A stretch of DNA of 64,000 bases from Pseudanabaena cinerea FACHB-1277 (GCF_014696345.1 NZ_JACJPY010000002.1:62001-126000), one strand, 5' to 3'. Positions 53,588 through 61,982 are shown, numbered from the stretch's first letter. The notes: generated by a model from the sequence alone, not told the origin. Translations and numbers: made by a program.

Positions 53588-53617
53588 AATAATCATAGAA
53601 TATTAACTATGATTATT
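53588..53617. promoter_or_regulatory. Palindrome 2 upstream of the ndhF3 operon
   Basis: AATAATCATAG (53588-53598) and CTATGATTATT (53607-53617) form an 11-bp inverted repeat, 20 bp before the ndhF3 ATG. Its arms match those of palindrome 1 (AATAACCATAG) at all but one position, so the pair looks like one duplicated operator. Confidence 0.55.
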
Positions 53618-53637
53618 TAAAAACCAATAGATTTAAA

Positions 53638-55476
53638 ATGATAAACAACTGGCTGGACAAAATCTGGTTAATTCCTTGTTACTCGCTTTTAGGGGCGATG
53701 CTATCGGTAATTTGGTTTCCTGGCATCACCCACAAAACAGGACCAAGACCAGCAGGCTACATCAACATTTTGATGACCCTGATCTCCTTTATTCATGCGA
53801 TCGCCGCTTTGACTGTAGTTTGGTCGCAGCCAGTCTCATCTATTTCCTTCCCTTGGTTAGAGGTTGGCGGTCTGAAATTTAGTTTCGATCTGCAAATATC
53901 GGCGCTATCCGTTGGCGCGATCGCCTTAATTACAGGCTTAAATCTCCTCGCCCAAATTTATGCCGTTGGCTATATGGAAATGGATTGGGGTTGGGGCAGA
54001 TTTTTTGCTTTGCTTGCTCTGTTTGAAGCAGGGATGTGTGCCTTAGTTTTGTGCGACTCCCTATTTTTTAGCTACATGATTTTAGAAATCCTCACCCTTG
54101 GCACTTACTTGTTAGTGGGGATGTGGTACAACCAATCCTTAGTGGTGACAGGGGCGCGAGACGCATTTTTAACCAAACGGGTCGGCGACTTGTTCCTACT
54201 CGTCGGCGTGGTGGGAATACTGCCCCTCGCTGGCACTTGGAATTTCTCAGAACTAGCGGTATGGGCAAGCAATACCGATATTAATGTCACCAATCCCACG
54301 GCGATCGCTCTTGTGACATTGGCGCTATTAGTGGGACCAATGGGCAAATGCGCTCAATTTCCACTGCACCTATGGCTAGATGAAGCGATGGAAGGACCAT
54401 TACCTAGCACTGTTATCCGTAACTCGGTGGTAGTTGCCACAGGCGCTTGGATATTAGTAAAAATTTATCCTCTGATTGCCCTATCACCAGTTACTCAACA
54501 GGTGGCGATCGCCGTGGGAGCAGCCACAGCCCTCGGTACAGTTTTAATCTCAATCGCCCAGATCGATGTCAAGAGAGCGCTATCCTATCTCACCAGCGCC
54601 TTTATGGGCATCATCTTTATAGCAGTTGGTACTGGCGAAACCCAAAGTGCCTTGCTGCTCATATTTAGTCATGCGATCGCGATCGCCTTACTACTTATGT
54701 CCATTGGCAGCATCATTTCCAACACCATCAGCCAAGACCTCACACTCATGGGCGGTCTATGGAGTCGCCGCCCCATTTCAGGCTTATGCTTTCTAGTGGG
54801 AATGTTTGCTCTCATTGGCTTTCCGCCCCTATCAGGATTTTGGGCAATGGCAGGTTTAATTTCCCATCTGTGGGAACAGCATCCCGCCTTAGCAGAATTG
54901 TTGTTACTGCTGAACGGACTGATCGCTTTCAGCTTAATGCGTGTATTCGGCTTAATTTGGGGCGGTCAACCCAAACAAATGACCCTTCGCGCCGTCGAAC
55001 CCCTTTGGCTCATCGTCCTGCCCATGACACTTTTGGCAGGTGTTGCCTTACATACACCACAAATTCTCAATGCTTTAGGGCTAATTACCGATTGGCGAGA
55101 CTTAATCAACGCAAACTCATTAACCTTACTAGGCTCTAGCGTTTTGGGCTTAACCGCAGGTGGCTATCTCTATCTCAATACTCAAATTGTCAAACCAATC
55201 CAGCTACCTTGGCTAGGTTTACAGAAATTTCTTGCCAATGATTTCTACACACCCAAACTTTACAAAGTTACAATTGTCGGCTTAGTCGATGGCATTTCTC
55301 AAAGAATGTATTGGTTCGATCGCTTCTTTGTCGATGGCGTGGGCAATTTCTTTGGTTTAGCCACATTATTTAGCGGTCAAAACCTACGCTACAGCACCTT
55401 CGGACAGTTGCAGCTATATACCCTAACCATAGTTTTAGGCATTGGCGTATTGGTTTTACTGCTGCTTAATAATTAA
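53638..55476 (+). CDS. ndhF3: NDH-1 subunit NdhF3 (CO2-uptake complex)
   Basis: This proton-antiporter-like subunit belongs to the inducible NDH-1MS complex that drives CO2 uptake and hydration at the thylakoid. The 612-aa polytopic protein has the Nqo12/NuoL-type blocks FDLQISALSVGAIALITGLN, GDLFLLVGVVGILPLAG and LHLWLDEAMEGPLPSTVIRNS. It then has IDVKRALSYLTSAFMGIIF, with conserved Lys residues in membrane helices. It is shorter than the respiratory NdhF1, as expected for F3. The operon order ndhF3-ndhD3-cupA-cupS confirms the type. Two palindromes lie upstream and a 203-bp heptamer array follows. Confidence 0.93.
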   Translation: MINNWLDKIWLIPCYSLLGAMLSVIWFPGITHKTGPRPAGYINILMTLISFIHAIAALTVVWSQPVSSISFPWLEVGGLKFSFDLQISALSVGAIALITGLNLLAQIYAVGYMEMDWGWGRFFALLALFEAGMCALVLCDSLFFSYMILEILTLGTYLLVGMWYNQSLVVTGARDAFLTKRVGDLFLLVGVVGILPLAGTWNFSELAVWASNTDINVTNPTAIALVTLALLVGPMGKCAQFPLHLWLDEAMEGPLPSTVIRNSVVVATGAWILVKIYPLIALSPVTQQVAIAVGAATALGTVLISIAQIDVKRALSYLTSAFMGIIFIAVGTGETQSALLLIFSHAIAIALLLMSIGSIISNTISQDLTLMGGLWSRRPISGLCFLVGMFALIGFPPLSGFWAMAGLISHLWEQHPALAELLLLLNGLIAFSLMRVFGLIWGGQPKQMTLRAVEPLWLIVLPMTLLAGVALHTPQILNALGLITDWRDLINANSLTLLGSSVLGLTAGGYLYLNTQIVKPIQLPWLGLQKFLANDFYTPKLYKVTIVGLVDGISQRMYWFDRFFVDGVGNFFGLATLFSGQNLRYSTFGQLQLYTLTIVLGIGVLVLLLLNN

Positions 55477-55483
55477 TTTTTGC

Positions 55484-55686
55484 GGTTAGCGGTTAGCGGT
55501 TAGCGGTTAGCGGTTAGCGGTTAGCAGTTAGCGGTTAGCAGTTAGCGGTTAGCAGTTAGCGGTTAGCAGTTAGCGGTTAGCAGTTAGCGGTTAGCAGTTA
55601 GCGGTTAGCGGTTAGCAGTTAGCGGTTAGCGGTTAGCAGTTAGCGGTTAGCGGTTAGCAGTTAGCGGTTAGCGGTTAGCGGTTAGC
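55484..55686 (+). repeat. GGTTAGC/AGTTAGC heptamer array, 29 units
   Basis: Twenty-nine contiguous heptamers fill 203 bp. With G for GGTTAGC and A for AGTTAGC, the order is G six times, then AG five times, then AGG four times, then G. The second-order period is therefore 14 bp and then 21 bp. The array starts 7 bp after the ndhF3 stop codon. Confidence 0.97.
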
Positions 55687-55700
55687 TGGTAAATCCGAAA

Positions 55701-55777
55701 AAGCTAAAAGCTAAAAGCTAATAGCCAATAGCTAAAAGCCAATCCCCAATTACCAATTATCAATTACCAATTACCAA
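55701..55777 (+). repeat. AAGCTAA to TTACCAA heptamer array, 11 units, before ndhD3
   Basis: Eleven in-phase heptamers read AAGCTAA three times, then TAGCCAA, TAGCTAA, AAGCCAA, TCCCCAA, TTACCAA, TTATCAA, TTACCAA, TTACCAA. The array is followed by ATTCACC and then the ndhD3 ATG. A 14-bp spacer separates it from the GGTTAGC array. No Shine-Dalgarno is visible. Confidence 0.93.
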
Positions 55778-55784
55778 ATTCACC

Positions 55785-57284
55785 ATGCTCAGCACCATCC
55801 TCTGGCTACCCGTAATCGGCGCTTTGGCGATCGCCTTGTTACCCAAGCCTCAATCCAAAAATATCGCCATAATTACATCTAGCCTTGTTGTAGTCCTGAG
55901 TCTAGGCTTACTCACACAATTTGATATTCATAATCCAGATTTTCAACTGTCAGAAAATTTACCTTGGCTCGAAAACTTAGGATTGAACTATAGCCTTGGT
56001 ATTGATGGTTTATCTCTGCCATTAGTCCTGTTGAATGGTCTATTAACTTGGCTGGTAATTTGCTTCGGCGATCGCCAGATCAAAGAGCGTCAACAACTTT
56101 TTTACAGCTTGATCCTGCTAATTCATGCAGGGGTTAATGGCGCAATTTTGGCAACAAATACTTTACTATTTGTGCTGTTTTATGAATTGGAACTAATCCC
56201 GCTTTATTTGGCGATCGCTGTTTGGGGAGGCGCACAGCGCAGCTATGCCGCCACTAAATTTTTGATTTTCACTGCCATCTCTGGCATTTTGGTATTAGTA
56301 GGAATTCTTGCCCTTGGCTGGCTGTCTGCCAATCCTATTCCCAACTTTGACTATCACACCCTGCAACATCTTTCCTTACCCATAGATGTCCAAATAACTT
56401 TGCTCCTAGTGCTATTGCTAGGCTTCACGATCAAAGCCCCTTTTGTTCCCTTCCATACATGGCTGCCCGATACCTATGTCGAGTCCACCACCCCAGTGGT
56501 GATGATGCTCGGCGGCATCGTTGCCAAACTTGGAACTTACGGACTATTCCGCTTTTGCTTGGGGCTGTTTCCTGAAGCTTGGGCGATCTTAGCTCCTTGG
56601 ATTGCATTGTGGGCGGGCTTAGGCATTCTCTATGGGGCAATGACAGCGATCGCCCAAAAGGATATCAAACGCATGGTTGCCTATAGCTCTATCGGACATA
56701 TGAGCTACATTCTGCTTGCCGCCGCCGCCGCTACCCCCCTTAGTCTTGTTGGGGGCATCACGCAAATGGTCAGTCATGGCTTAGTCTTAGCGCTGCTATT
56801 TTATTTAGTTGGCGTGATCGAAGAGAAGGTCGGCACAAGGGATCTCGATGTTCTCAATGGTTTGCTCAACCCTTTACGGGGCTTACCAACCACCAGCGCC
56901 CTCTTGATTTTGGGAGGCATGGCAAGTGCAGGCATTCCTGGATTAGTGGGATTTGTCGCTGAATTTCTCGTATTCCAAGGTAGCTTTGCCAAGTTCCCCA
57001 TCCCCACCATCTTCTCCATTATCGGCTCAGGACTCACCGCCGTCTATTTCGTGATCCTGCTCAATCGCACCTGCTTCGGCAAACTCGACAACAACACCGC
57101 CTACTATCCCAAAGTAACTGGACTAGAGCAATTACCCGCCCTAATTTTGACGGGAATTATCATTTTTCTGGGCATTCAGCCCATCTGGCTAACCCGTTGG
57201 AGTGAAGCTATCACCGTACCAATGGCAGACCAAATTGTAAGTTTCGCTGAAGTTTCGCTTGAATTATCTGAAATTAACGATTAG
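55785..57284 (+). CDS. ndhD3: NDH-1 subunit NdhD3 (CO2-uptake complex)
   Basis: The 499-aa NuoM-type antiporter-like subunit works with NdhF3 in the CO2-uptake NDH-1MS complex. It has LNYSLGIDGLSLPLVLLNGL, the Glu in LLFVLFYELELIPLYLAI, KAPFVPFHTWLPDTYVEST and IAQKDIKRMVAYSSIGHMSYI, all classic for the family, with about 14 helices. The 'D3' type follows from the operon partners. Its TAG stop codon is already part of the next heptamer array (GATTAGC AGTTAGC), so the repeat abuts the reading frame. Translation starts directly after a heptamer array. Confidence 0.93.
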   Translation: MLSTILWLPVIGALAIALLPKPQSKNIAIITSSLVVVLSLGLLTQFDIHNPDFQLSENLPWLENLGLNYSLGIDGLSLPLVLLNGLLTWLVICFGDRQIKERQQLFYSLILLIHAGVNGAILATNTLLFVLFYELELIPLYLAIAVWGGAQRSYAATKFLIFTAISGILVLVGILALGWLSANPIPNFDYHTLQHLSLPIDVQITLLLVLLLGFTIKAPFVPFHTWLPDTYVESTTPVVMMLGGIVAKLGTYGLFRFCLGLFPEAWAILAPWIALWAGLGILYGAMTAIAQKDIKRMVAYSSIGHMSYILLAAAAATPLSLVGGITQMVSHGLVLALLFYLVGVIEEKVGTRDLDVLNGLLNPLRGLPTTSALLILGGMASAGIPGLVGFVAEFLVFQGSFAKFPIPTIFSIIGSGLTAVYFVILLNRTCFGKLDNNTAYYPKVTGLEQLPALILTGIIIFLGIQPIWLTRWSEAITVPMADQIVSFAEVSLELSEIND

Positions 57285-57285
57285 C

Positions 57286-57348
57286 AGTTAGCGGTTAGCA
57301 GTTAGCGGTTAGCGGTTAGCAGTTAGCGGTTAGCGGTTAGCGGTTAAC
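57286..57348 (+). repeat. AGTTAGC/GGTTAGC heptamer array, 9 units
   Basis: Nine heptamers in the order A G A G G A G G G, the last one changed to GGTTAAC, follow directly on the ndhD3 stop codon, which itself lies in a partial unit (TTAGC). It has the same units and the same drift from AG to AGG as the larger array at 55.5 kb. Confidence 0.95.
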
Positions 57349-57363
57349 TAATAAATTCAAAAA

Positions 57364-57433
57364 AAGCCAAAAGCTAATAGCTAATAGCTAATAGCCAAAA
57401 GCCAATCACCAATCACCAATCACCAATTACCAA
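57364..57433 (+). repeat. AAGCCAA to TCACCAA heptamer array, 10 units, before cupA
   Basis: Ten in-phase heptamers read AAGCCAA, AAGCTAA, TAGCTAA, TAGCTAA, TAGCCAA, AAGCCAA, TCACCAA three times and TTACCAA. Two bases separate the array from the cupA ATG. A 15-bp spacer separates it from the AGTTAGC array. Confidence 0.93.
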
Positions 57434-57435
57434 TC

Positions 57436-58752
57436 ATGACCACGATCGCCCCATCAAAACCAACCCAACTCCCTCCCTCCACCCATCCCTACGCCGAAGT
57501 GATCCATCGCCTAGAGGCGGGTGGTTCGATGCTGCCCGATACGCCCGAAAACTTGATGCAGATTATTGGGCTATACAAGGCATATGCCGTGCCGATGGAT
57601 TTCTACTGGCGAGATTTGTTGTACATAGCCGAACAGGTATTTTTAGAACCCTTACCCGCCTTTAAATATTTCTTACCCCAAGAATATCTAGACTTGTTAA
57701 ACCACTATGCAGGAGATGAGGCGGATTTAAGGATTTGGCGTGGCTATGGCACTGCCCACCATGAGCTATTAGCATTTATGGAGCGTGGTGAATTAAAAAC
57801 AAAGTTGCCCAAGATATTCCATCATCTCTATCACGATCGCATCAATATGGAGTTTGCCGAAGAATGTATGCGGGCAATGTTTTGGCATCGCAATATGGGC
57901 GGCGAATTGGAGCCATATATGGACTCTGAGGAATATCGGCAAAATGCTGATCGCGCCATCCGCGCCTACTTTCGTAATAACCCCGTGATGTTGGGGCTAT
58001 ATAAACTCTTCCCTGAAGTATTTTTAGAACAATGTCGTCAATCGACCATGACCTCTGTATTGGGGCTATTTTGGGAAGTGATGGCTCCTGTGTTTTTTGA
58101 AATGTCCGATATTTACGATGAGGGTGGTTTTAAAGGCGTACCCGATGCCATGGACTTTTTAGTGAATGGCATCTTTGCGATCGCGGGTCGTCCGATTTAT
58201 CACCGTGTCAATATTGGCGGTGAATGGATTGATATCGTTCCCAAATCCAAAGGCTTTACATGGCTCTATGAGGCAGCTTTCCCCTATGTCGAAGCGGTGT
58301 TCTATCGCACTTCACCTTTCCGAGGTACAAAATCCTATAATGCCCAAGCCCATGAAATTCCCAGCGATCAAAATGAATTTCACTATGGCATTCTCTATGC
58401 TGACAAATTCCCCGTTGGCTCCGCAGGTATTCCCCCCACCTTGCTACATCAGGATATGTATCACTTCTTGCCACAATACCTAATCGATTACTACAAGCAA
58501 CATTGTCGCGGTGAGGATGATATGTTGATCCAGTTAGCCGTTAGCTTCCAGCGATCGATGTATAACGTCACCTCTGCTGTTATTCAGGCAGGACGCGCCG
58601 CCTTTTATTATCCTCTGGACGATCCTAACCCCAAGCATCTCCTCGCCAATCGCCATTATTTTGAAGGGCAACTCAATCGCTTCTGCAATCCCAAATATGG
58701 CATGGACAAAACCGCAAGACTAGCCATGATCCAAGATCAGAATTATCGTTAA
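57436..58752 (+). CDS. cupA: CO2 hydration protein CupA (ChpY)
   Basis: CupA attaches to the NDH-1MS complex and hydrates CO2 to bicarbonate using the proton/redox energy of the complex. The 438-aa soluble protein is diagnostic for cyanobacterial CO2-uptake operons. Visible conserved blocks are FYWRDLLYIAEQVFL, WRGYGTAHHELLAFMERG, HHLYHDRINMEFAEECMRAMFWH and YRTSPFRGTKSYNAQAHEIP. His and Cys residues in these blocks may bind zinc, which is inferred. The length fits the family. It is the third gene of the operon, with its ATG 2 bp after a heptamer array. Confidence 0.94.
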   Translation: MTTIAPSKPTQLPPSTHPYAEVIHRLEAGGSMLPDTPENLMQIIGLYKAYAVPMDFYWRDLLYIAEQVFLEPLPAFKYFLPQEYLDLLNHYAGDEADLRIWRGYGTAHHELLAFMERGELKTKLPKIFHHLYHDRINMEFAEECMRAMFWHRNMGGELEPYMDSEEYRQNADRAIRAYFRNNPVMLGLYKLFPEVFLEQCRQSTMTSVLGLFWEVMAPVFFEMSDIYDEGGFKGVPDAMDFLVNGIFAIAGRPIYHRVNIGGEWIDIVPKSKGFTWLYEAAFPYVEAVFYRTSPFRGTKSYNAQAHEIPSDQNEFHYGILYADKFPVGSAGIPPTLLHQDMYHFLPQYLIDYYKQHCRGEDDMLIQLAVSFQRSMYNVTSAVIQAGRAAFYYPLDDPNPKHLLANRHYFEGQLNRFCNPKYGMDKTARLAMIQDQNYR

Positions 58753-58758
58753 TCAACC

Positions 58759-58789
58759 AGTGTTGTGAGCGCTTCGCGCTCACAACACT
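58759..58789. repeat. Perfect 14-bp palindrome with GCGC-TTC-GCGC core after cupA
   Basis: AGTGTTGTGAGCGC and GCGCTCACAACACT flank a TTC loop, 6 bp after the cupA stop. It is the third palindrome of this core type in the window (reverse complement GCGC-GAA-GCGC). It may stabilise or attenuate the mRNA before cupS. Confidence 0.8.
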
Positions 58790-58806
58790 ATTACACCGCA
58801 ATAACC

Positions 58807-58829
58807 CTTTTTACTTTTTACTTTTTACT
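58807..58829 (+). repeat. CTTTTTA heptamer, three copies, before cupS
   Basis: Three CTTTTTA units lie just before the cupS start (58835). This is yet another heptamer unit in a gap of the same operon. Confidence 0.75.
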
Positions 58830-58834
58830 TCCCT

Positions 58835-59302
58835 ATGCCCACCATCGTTGATATCGCCGTTAGCAATAGCGACTTCTCCACCCTCGTTACGGCTGTGAGC
58901 GCCGCTAACCTAGTTTCTGCCTTGCAAAGTCCAGGTCCTTTCACCGTCTTTGCACCCACCGATGCCGCCTTTGCCAAATTACCTGCGGGAACGATTACTA
59001 CCCTTGTGCAGAATATTCCCCAGCTATCAAGGATTCTCACTTATCATGTGGTATCAGGGAAATATACAAAGGCAGATTTACAGAATACTAAATTCTTAAC
59101 TTCCCTAGAAGGCTCTCACATTGATCTAAATATTGATGGGGATACCTTTGAGGCAAATAATGCTACCGTGATCGCCGCCGACATTGAGGCAGACAATGGC
59201 ATTATTCATGTCATTGATACGGTGATCCTGATGCGCCCCCATTGGGTCGCGTCAATTATGGAATCAGGAAGAAAGCAAGTTTTTTCTGGTGATTTGGCGT
59301 AA
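58835..59302 (+). CDS. cupS: CupS, fasciclin-domain subunit of the CO2-uptake NDH-1 complex
   Basis: The 155-aa protein consists of one fasciclin (FAS1) domain: [37 protein letters not shown], then [17 protein letters not shown] and [13 protein letters not shown]. CupS is the small fasciclin-like partner of CupA in NDH-1MS, and its place as last gene of ndhF3-ndhD3-cupA supports this over a generic FAS1 adhesin. There is no signal peptide, consistent with a cytoplasmic-side subunit. Confidence 0.9.
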   Translation: MPTIVDIAVSNSDFSTLVTAVSAANLVSALQSPGPFTVFAPTDAAFAKLPAGTITTLVQNIPQLSRILTYHVVSGKYTKADLQNTKFLTSLEGSHIDLNIDGDTFEANNATVIAADIEADNGIIHVIDTVILMRPHWVASIMESGRKQVFSGDLA

Positions 59303-59518
59303 AGATCTACATAAAGGGTTTTTACTAACAGATCACTCATTGATTTGGGCTAAACATAAATTTAAGGTGACGATCGCTTCACAGGGGCAAAATTCACTAT
59401 CTTTTAGTCTTTATTTTATAGATAGCGACTTGGATTATGTAATATTTATTATAAATGCGATTGCAATTTTGGTGAAAAATACTATAATACAGGCATAAGC
59501 TTTATCCCCATCAAAGCC

Positions 59519-60880
59519 ATGAGCGCGATCGCCACCAATCCTGCTGCTAACCAAATTTCTAAGCAAGCCCTTAGCCTCAAACCCGCACCATTAAACGTCG
59601 CGCCCGATGAGTATGGACTGCTCACTGATTTGTATCAACTGACGATGGGGGCTTGCTATGTCCATGAAAAATGCGATCGCCGCCGCGCCAGTTTTGAGTT
59701 GTTTGTGCGCCGACTCCCCAAGGGATTTGGTTATTTAATTGCGATGGGGCTGACGCAGGCGGTGGAATATCTGCAAAATATCTGCTTTAGCCCCGAACAA
59801 ATTGCCGCACTCCAAGGCACTGGGCTATTTGCCAATGCCGATCACCGCTTTTGGGAAATGTTAGCGAACTTCCGTTTTGAGGGCGATCTGTGGGCTGTGC
59901 CTGAAGGGACGGTGATGTTTGCTAATGAGCCTTTTTTAAGGATCGAAGCCCCACTTTGGCAGGCGCAATTGGTGGAAACCTATCTGTTAAATACGATCAA
60001 TTACCAAACCCTGATTGCTTCTAAAGCCGCCAGAATGCGGGATGTGGCGGGCGATCGCCTCACTTTATTAGAATTTGGTACGCGCCGTGCCTTTAGTCCG
60101 CAAGCGTCACTTTGGGCAGCAAGAGCCGCGATCGCCGCAGGTATGGATGCCACCTCCAATGTACTAGCCGCCTTGAAGCTGGGGAGACAGCCAAGCGGTA
60201 CAATGGCTCATGCCTTGGTGATGGCGCTGAGTGCCACCGCAGGCAGTGAGGCACAGGCTTTTAGTGCTTTTCACCAAGTATTTCCCGATAGCCCTTTATT
60301 GATCGATACCTTTGACACGATCGCGGCGGCGCACGATCTCGCCACAAAGATGCAAACTGGTGAGATGCAGGTCAAAGGTGTGAGGATTGATTCGGGGGAT
60401 ATTGCGGCAATTTCTCAGGAATTGAAAACGATTCTCCCTGATGTGGCGATTTTTGCCAGTGGTGATATTGACGAAGCGGAGATTTTACGGCTTAAGGCTG
60501 CACCCATTGATGGCTATGGCATCGGCACAAAGTTGGTTACAGGTGCGCCCGTCAATGGCGTTTATAAATTGGTGGAAATTGATAATATCCCTGTTGCCAA
60601 AAAATCCGTTGGCAAACAATCGCTCGCTGGGCGCAAGCAAATTTGGCGCAGTTTTGAGCATGGTGTAATCACAGGCGATCGCCTCACCCATATTTCCACA
60701 GTTCCTAAAGGCGATGAGCAACCTTTGCTAGAGTGCCTCATGCACAATGGCGAATTATTAAAACCATTGGACAGCCTAGAGGCGATCGCCCAACGTACTC
60801 GCGATTCGGTGCGATCGCTGCCAAAATCTATCCGCCATATTGCGGAACCTACAAGCTTAGAAGCAAAAATTGATATTTAA
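59519..60880 (+). CDS. pncB: Nicotinate phosphoribosyltransferase
   Basis: The enzyme makes nicotinate mononucleotide from nicotinate and PRPP in NAD salvage. The 453-aa product has LLTDLYQLTMGACYVHEK at the N-terminus, LLEFGTRRAFSPQASLWAARAAI and SGTMAHALVMALSA with the conserved His region. The core continues with GVRIDSGDIAAIS and IFASGDIDEAEI, then IDGYGIGTKLVTGAPVNGVYKLVEI, the PRPP-site elements. All are intact. The preceding gap of 217 bp is AT-rich with no gene seen. Confidence 0.95.
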   Translation: MSAIATNPAANQISKQALSLKPAPLNVAPDEYGLLTDLYQLTMGACYVHEKCDRRRASFELFVRRLPKGFGYLIAMGLTQAVEYLQNICFSPEQIAALQGTGLFANADHRFWEMLANFRFEGDLWAVPEGTVMFANEPFLRIEAPLWQAQLVETYLLNTINYQTLIASKAARMRDVAGDRLTLLEFGTRRAFSPQASLWAARAAIAAGMDATSNVLAALKLGRQPSGTMAHALVMALSATAGSEAQAFSAFHQVFPDSPLLIDTFDTIAAAHDLATKMQTGEMQVKGVRIDSGDIAAISQELKTILPDVAIFASGDIDEAEILRLKAAPIDGYGIGTKLVTGAPVNGVYKLVEIDNIPVAKKSVGKQSLAGRKQIWRSFEHGVITGDRLTHISTVPKGDEQPLLECLMHNGELLKPLDSLEAIAQRTRDSVRSLPKSIRHIAEPTSLEAKIDI

Positions 60881-60933
60881 GAGATGAGTTGTTTCGTAAA
60901 AGTAGTCTGTAGTTGATATCATGGGTTTAACTC

Positions 60934-61005
60934 AGGACTCACGTAAAAGCACCTATCGTAAGAGCAATTTATTTATTTATGAACTGCCCTTATGATGCTA
61001 AGCGG
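60934..61005. repeat. Degenerate relative of the MITE at 27.1 kb
   Basis: AGGACTCACGTAAAA, followed by GCAATTTATTTATTTATGAACTGCCC, resembles the left end (GACTTACGCAAAA) and the central hairpin (GGGGCAATTTATGAATTGCCCC) of the MITE at 27097-27187. The right end is not recognisable. Confidence 0.4.
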
Positions 61006-61095
61006 GGTTAAAACGGTTTGAGCGCAAAGCGCTATATTGGGAAATGCGAAACAAATATTTGCCATTCACAGCTTATTTGTATTGGCATAGGTAAC

Positions 61096-61920
61096 ATGAA
61101 AGGAAAACAGAATAGCAATGATTTTGTGTCAGTCGTTCAACTGACCGATACCCATTTGTTTGCAGATATTGAACATTCCTTAGTGGGCATCAAAACTGCC
61201 GCATCTTTGCAGCAAGTATTGATCGAGATGCAAAGGGTATTGCCAAGAACTGATTTGATCTTGATTACGGGGGATCTCAGTCAAGACTGTAGCGATGCTT
61301 CGTATATGCACCTGCGCGAAATGATCGATCGCCTTGAAATTCCCACCTATTGTCTAGCGGGTAATCATGACAGTCTGGCATTGATGCGATCGCATTTATC
61401 TAGCCCATTCATCAGCTTAGAATCTGCCTTGAATATTGGCAAATGGCGCATTCTATTACTTAGTTCAGTGGTAGAAAATGCAGTCTATGGGCGGCTTGAT
61501 CTGTCAGAGCTAGAAAAGCTAGAAGCCATGCTGCAACAGGAACCAGACCGCCCTACCTTAATAGCCTTTCATCACCCTGCTATTTCCATTAACTCGCAAT
61601 GGATGGATCAAATCAGTTTGGAAAATCAAGATGAATTTTGGGCAATTTGCGATCGCTATCCACAGGTGCAGGTTGTGATCAATGGTCACGCCCATCAAGA
61701 CTTTCAACAGATTTATGAAACTCTCCACAACTCCGTAATTTGTCTAGTCACACCTTCCACCTGCATTCAATTTACGCCGCAAAATTCTAAGTTCCAAATC
61801 GATCATCAATCTCCAGGGTTCAGACATTTACGGCTTTATAATGATGGCAGTATCGAAACAGAAGTATATCGTCTCAAGGTGAATAGCTTCAGTCCCGATC
61901 TCACCGCGATCGGCTATTGA
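61096..61920 (+). CDS. CpdA-like cyclic-nucleotide phosphodiesterase / metallophosphoesterase
   Basis: This calcineurin-like metallophosphoesterase is about 274 aa from ATG 61096. The metal-binding motifs are in order: DTH in QLTDTHLFA, GDLSQD, GNHD in YCLAGNHDSLA, AFHHP and GHAHQ. The spacing and the DLILITGDLSQDCSDASYMHLRE block match 3',5'-cAMP phosphodiesterase CpdA. The track's start 26 codons earlier adds residues before the conserved core that look non-coding. Cytoplasmic cAMP hydrolysis is the likely role. Confidence 0.85.
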   Translation: MKGKQNSNDFVSVVQLTDTHLFADIEHSLVGIKTAASLQQVLIEMQRVLPRTDLILITGDLSQDCSDASYMHLREMIDRLEIPTYCLAGNHDSLALMRSHLSSPFISLESALNIGKWRILLLSSVVENAVYGRLDLSELEKLEAMLQQEPDRPTLIAFHHPAISINSQWMDQISLENQDEFWAICDRYPQVQVVINGHAHQDFQQIYETLHNSVICLVTPSTCIQFTPQNSKFQIDHQSPGFRHLRLYNDGSIETEVYRLKVNSFSPDLTAIGY

Positions 61921-61934
61921 TAACAAAACCCAAT

Positions 61935-61982
61935 GGCACAAAAAGAAAGGGCAATTCATGAGTTGCCCTTTCTTTTTGTGCC
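61935..61982 (+). terminator. Strong intrinsic terminator (20-bp perfect stem)
   Basis: GGCACAAAAAGAAAGGGCAA and its perfect complement form a 20-bp stem with an 8-nt loop, 14 bp after the cpdA-like gene. The 3' arm is T-rich (CCCTTTCTTTTTG). It is a clear end of the transcription unit. Confidence 0.9.

Noticed and set aside
55484-55686. GGTTAG-like telomere sequence
   Set aside because: The unit is a heptamer (GGTTAGC) inside a bacterial operon; the likeness to telomeric hexamers is accidental.
55484-57433. Regular repeats considered as a CRISPR array
   Set aside because: Units are 7 bp and contiguous with no unique spacers, and no cas genes are present.
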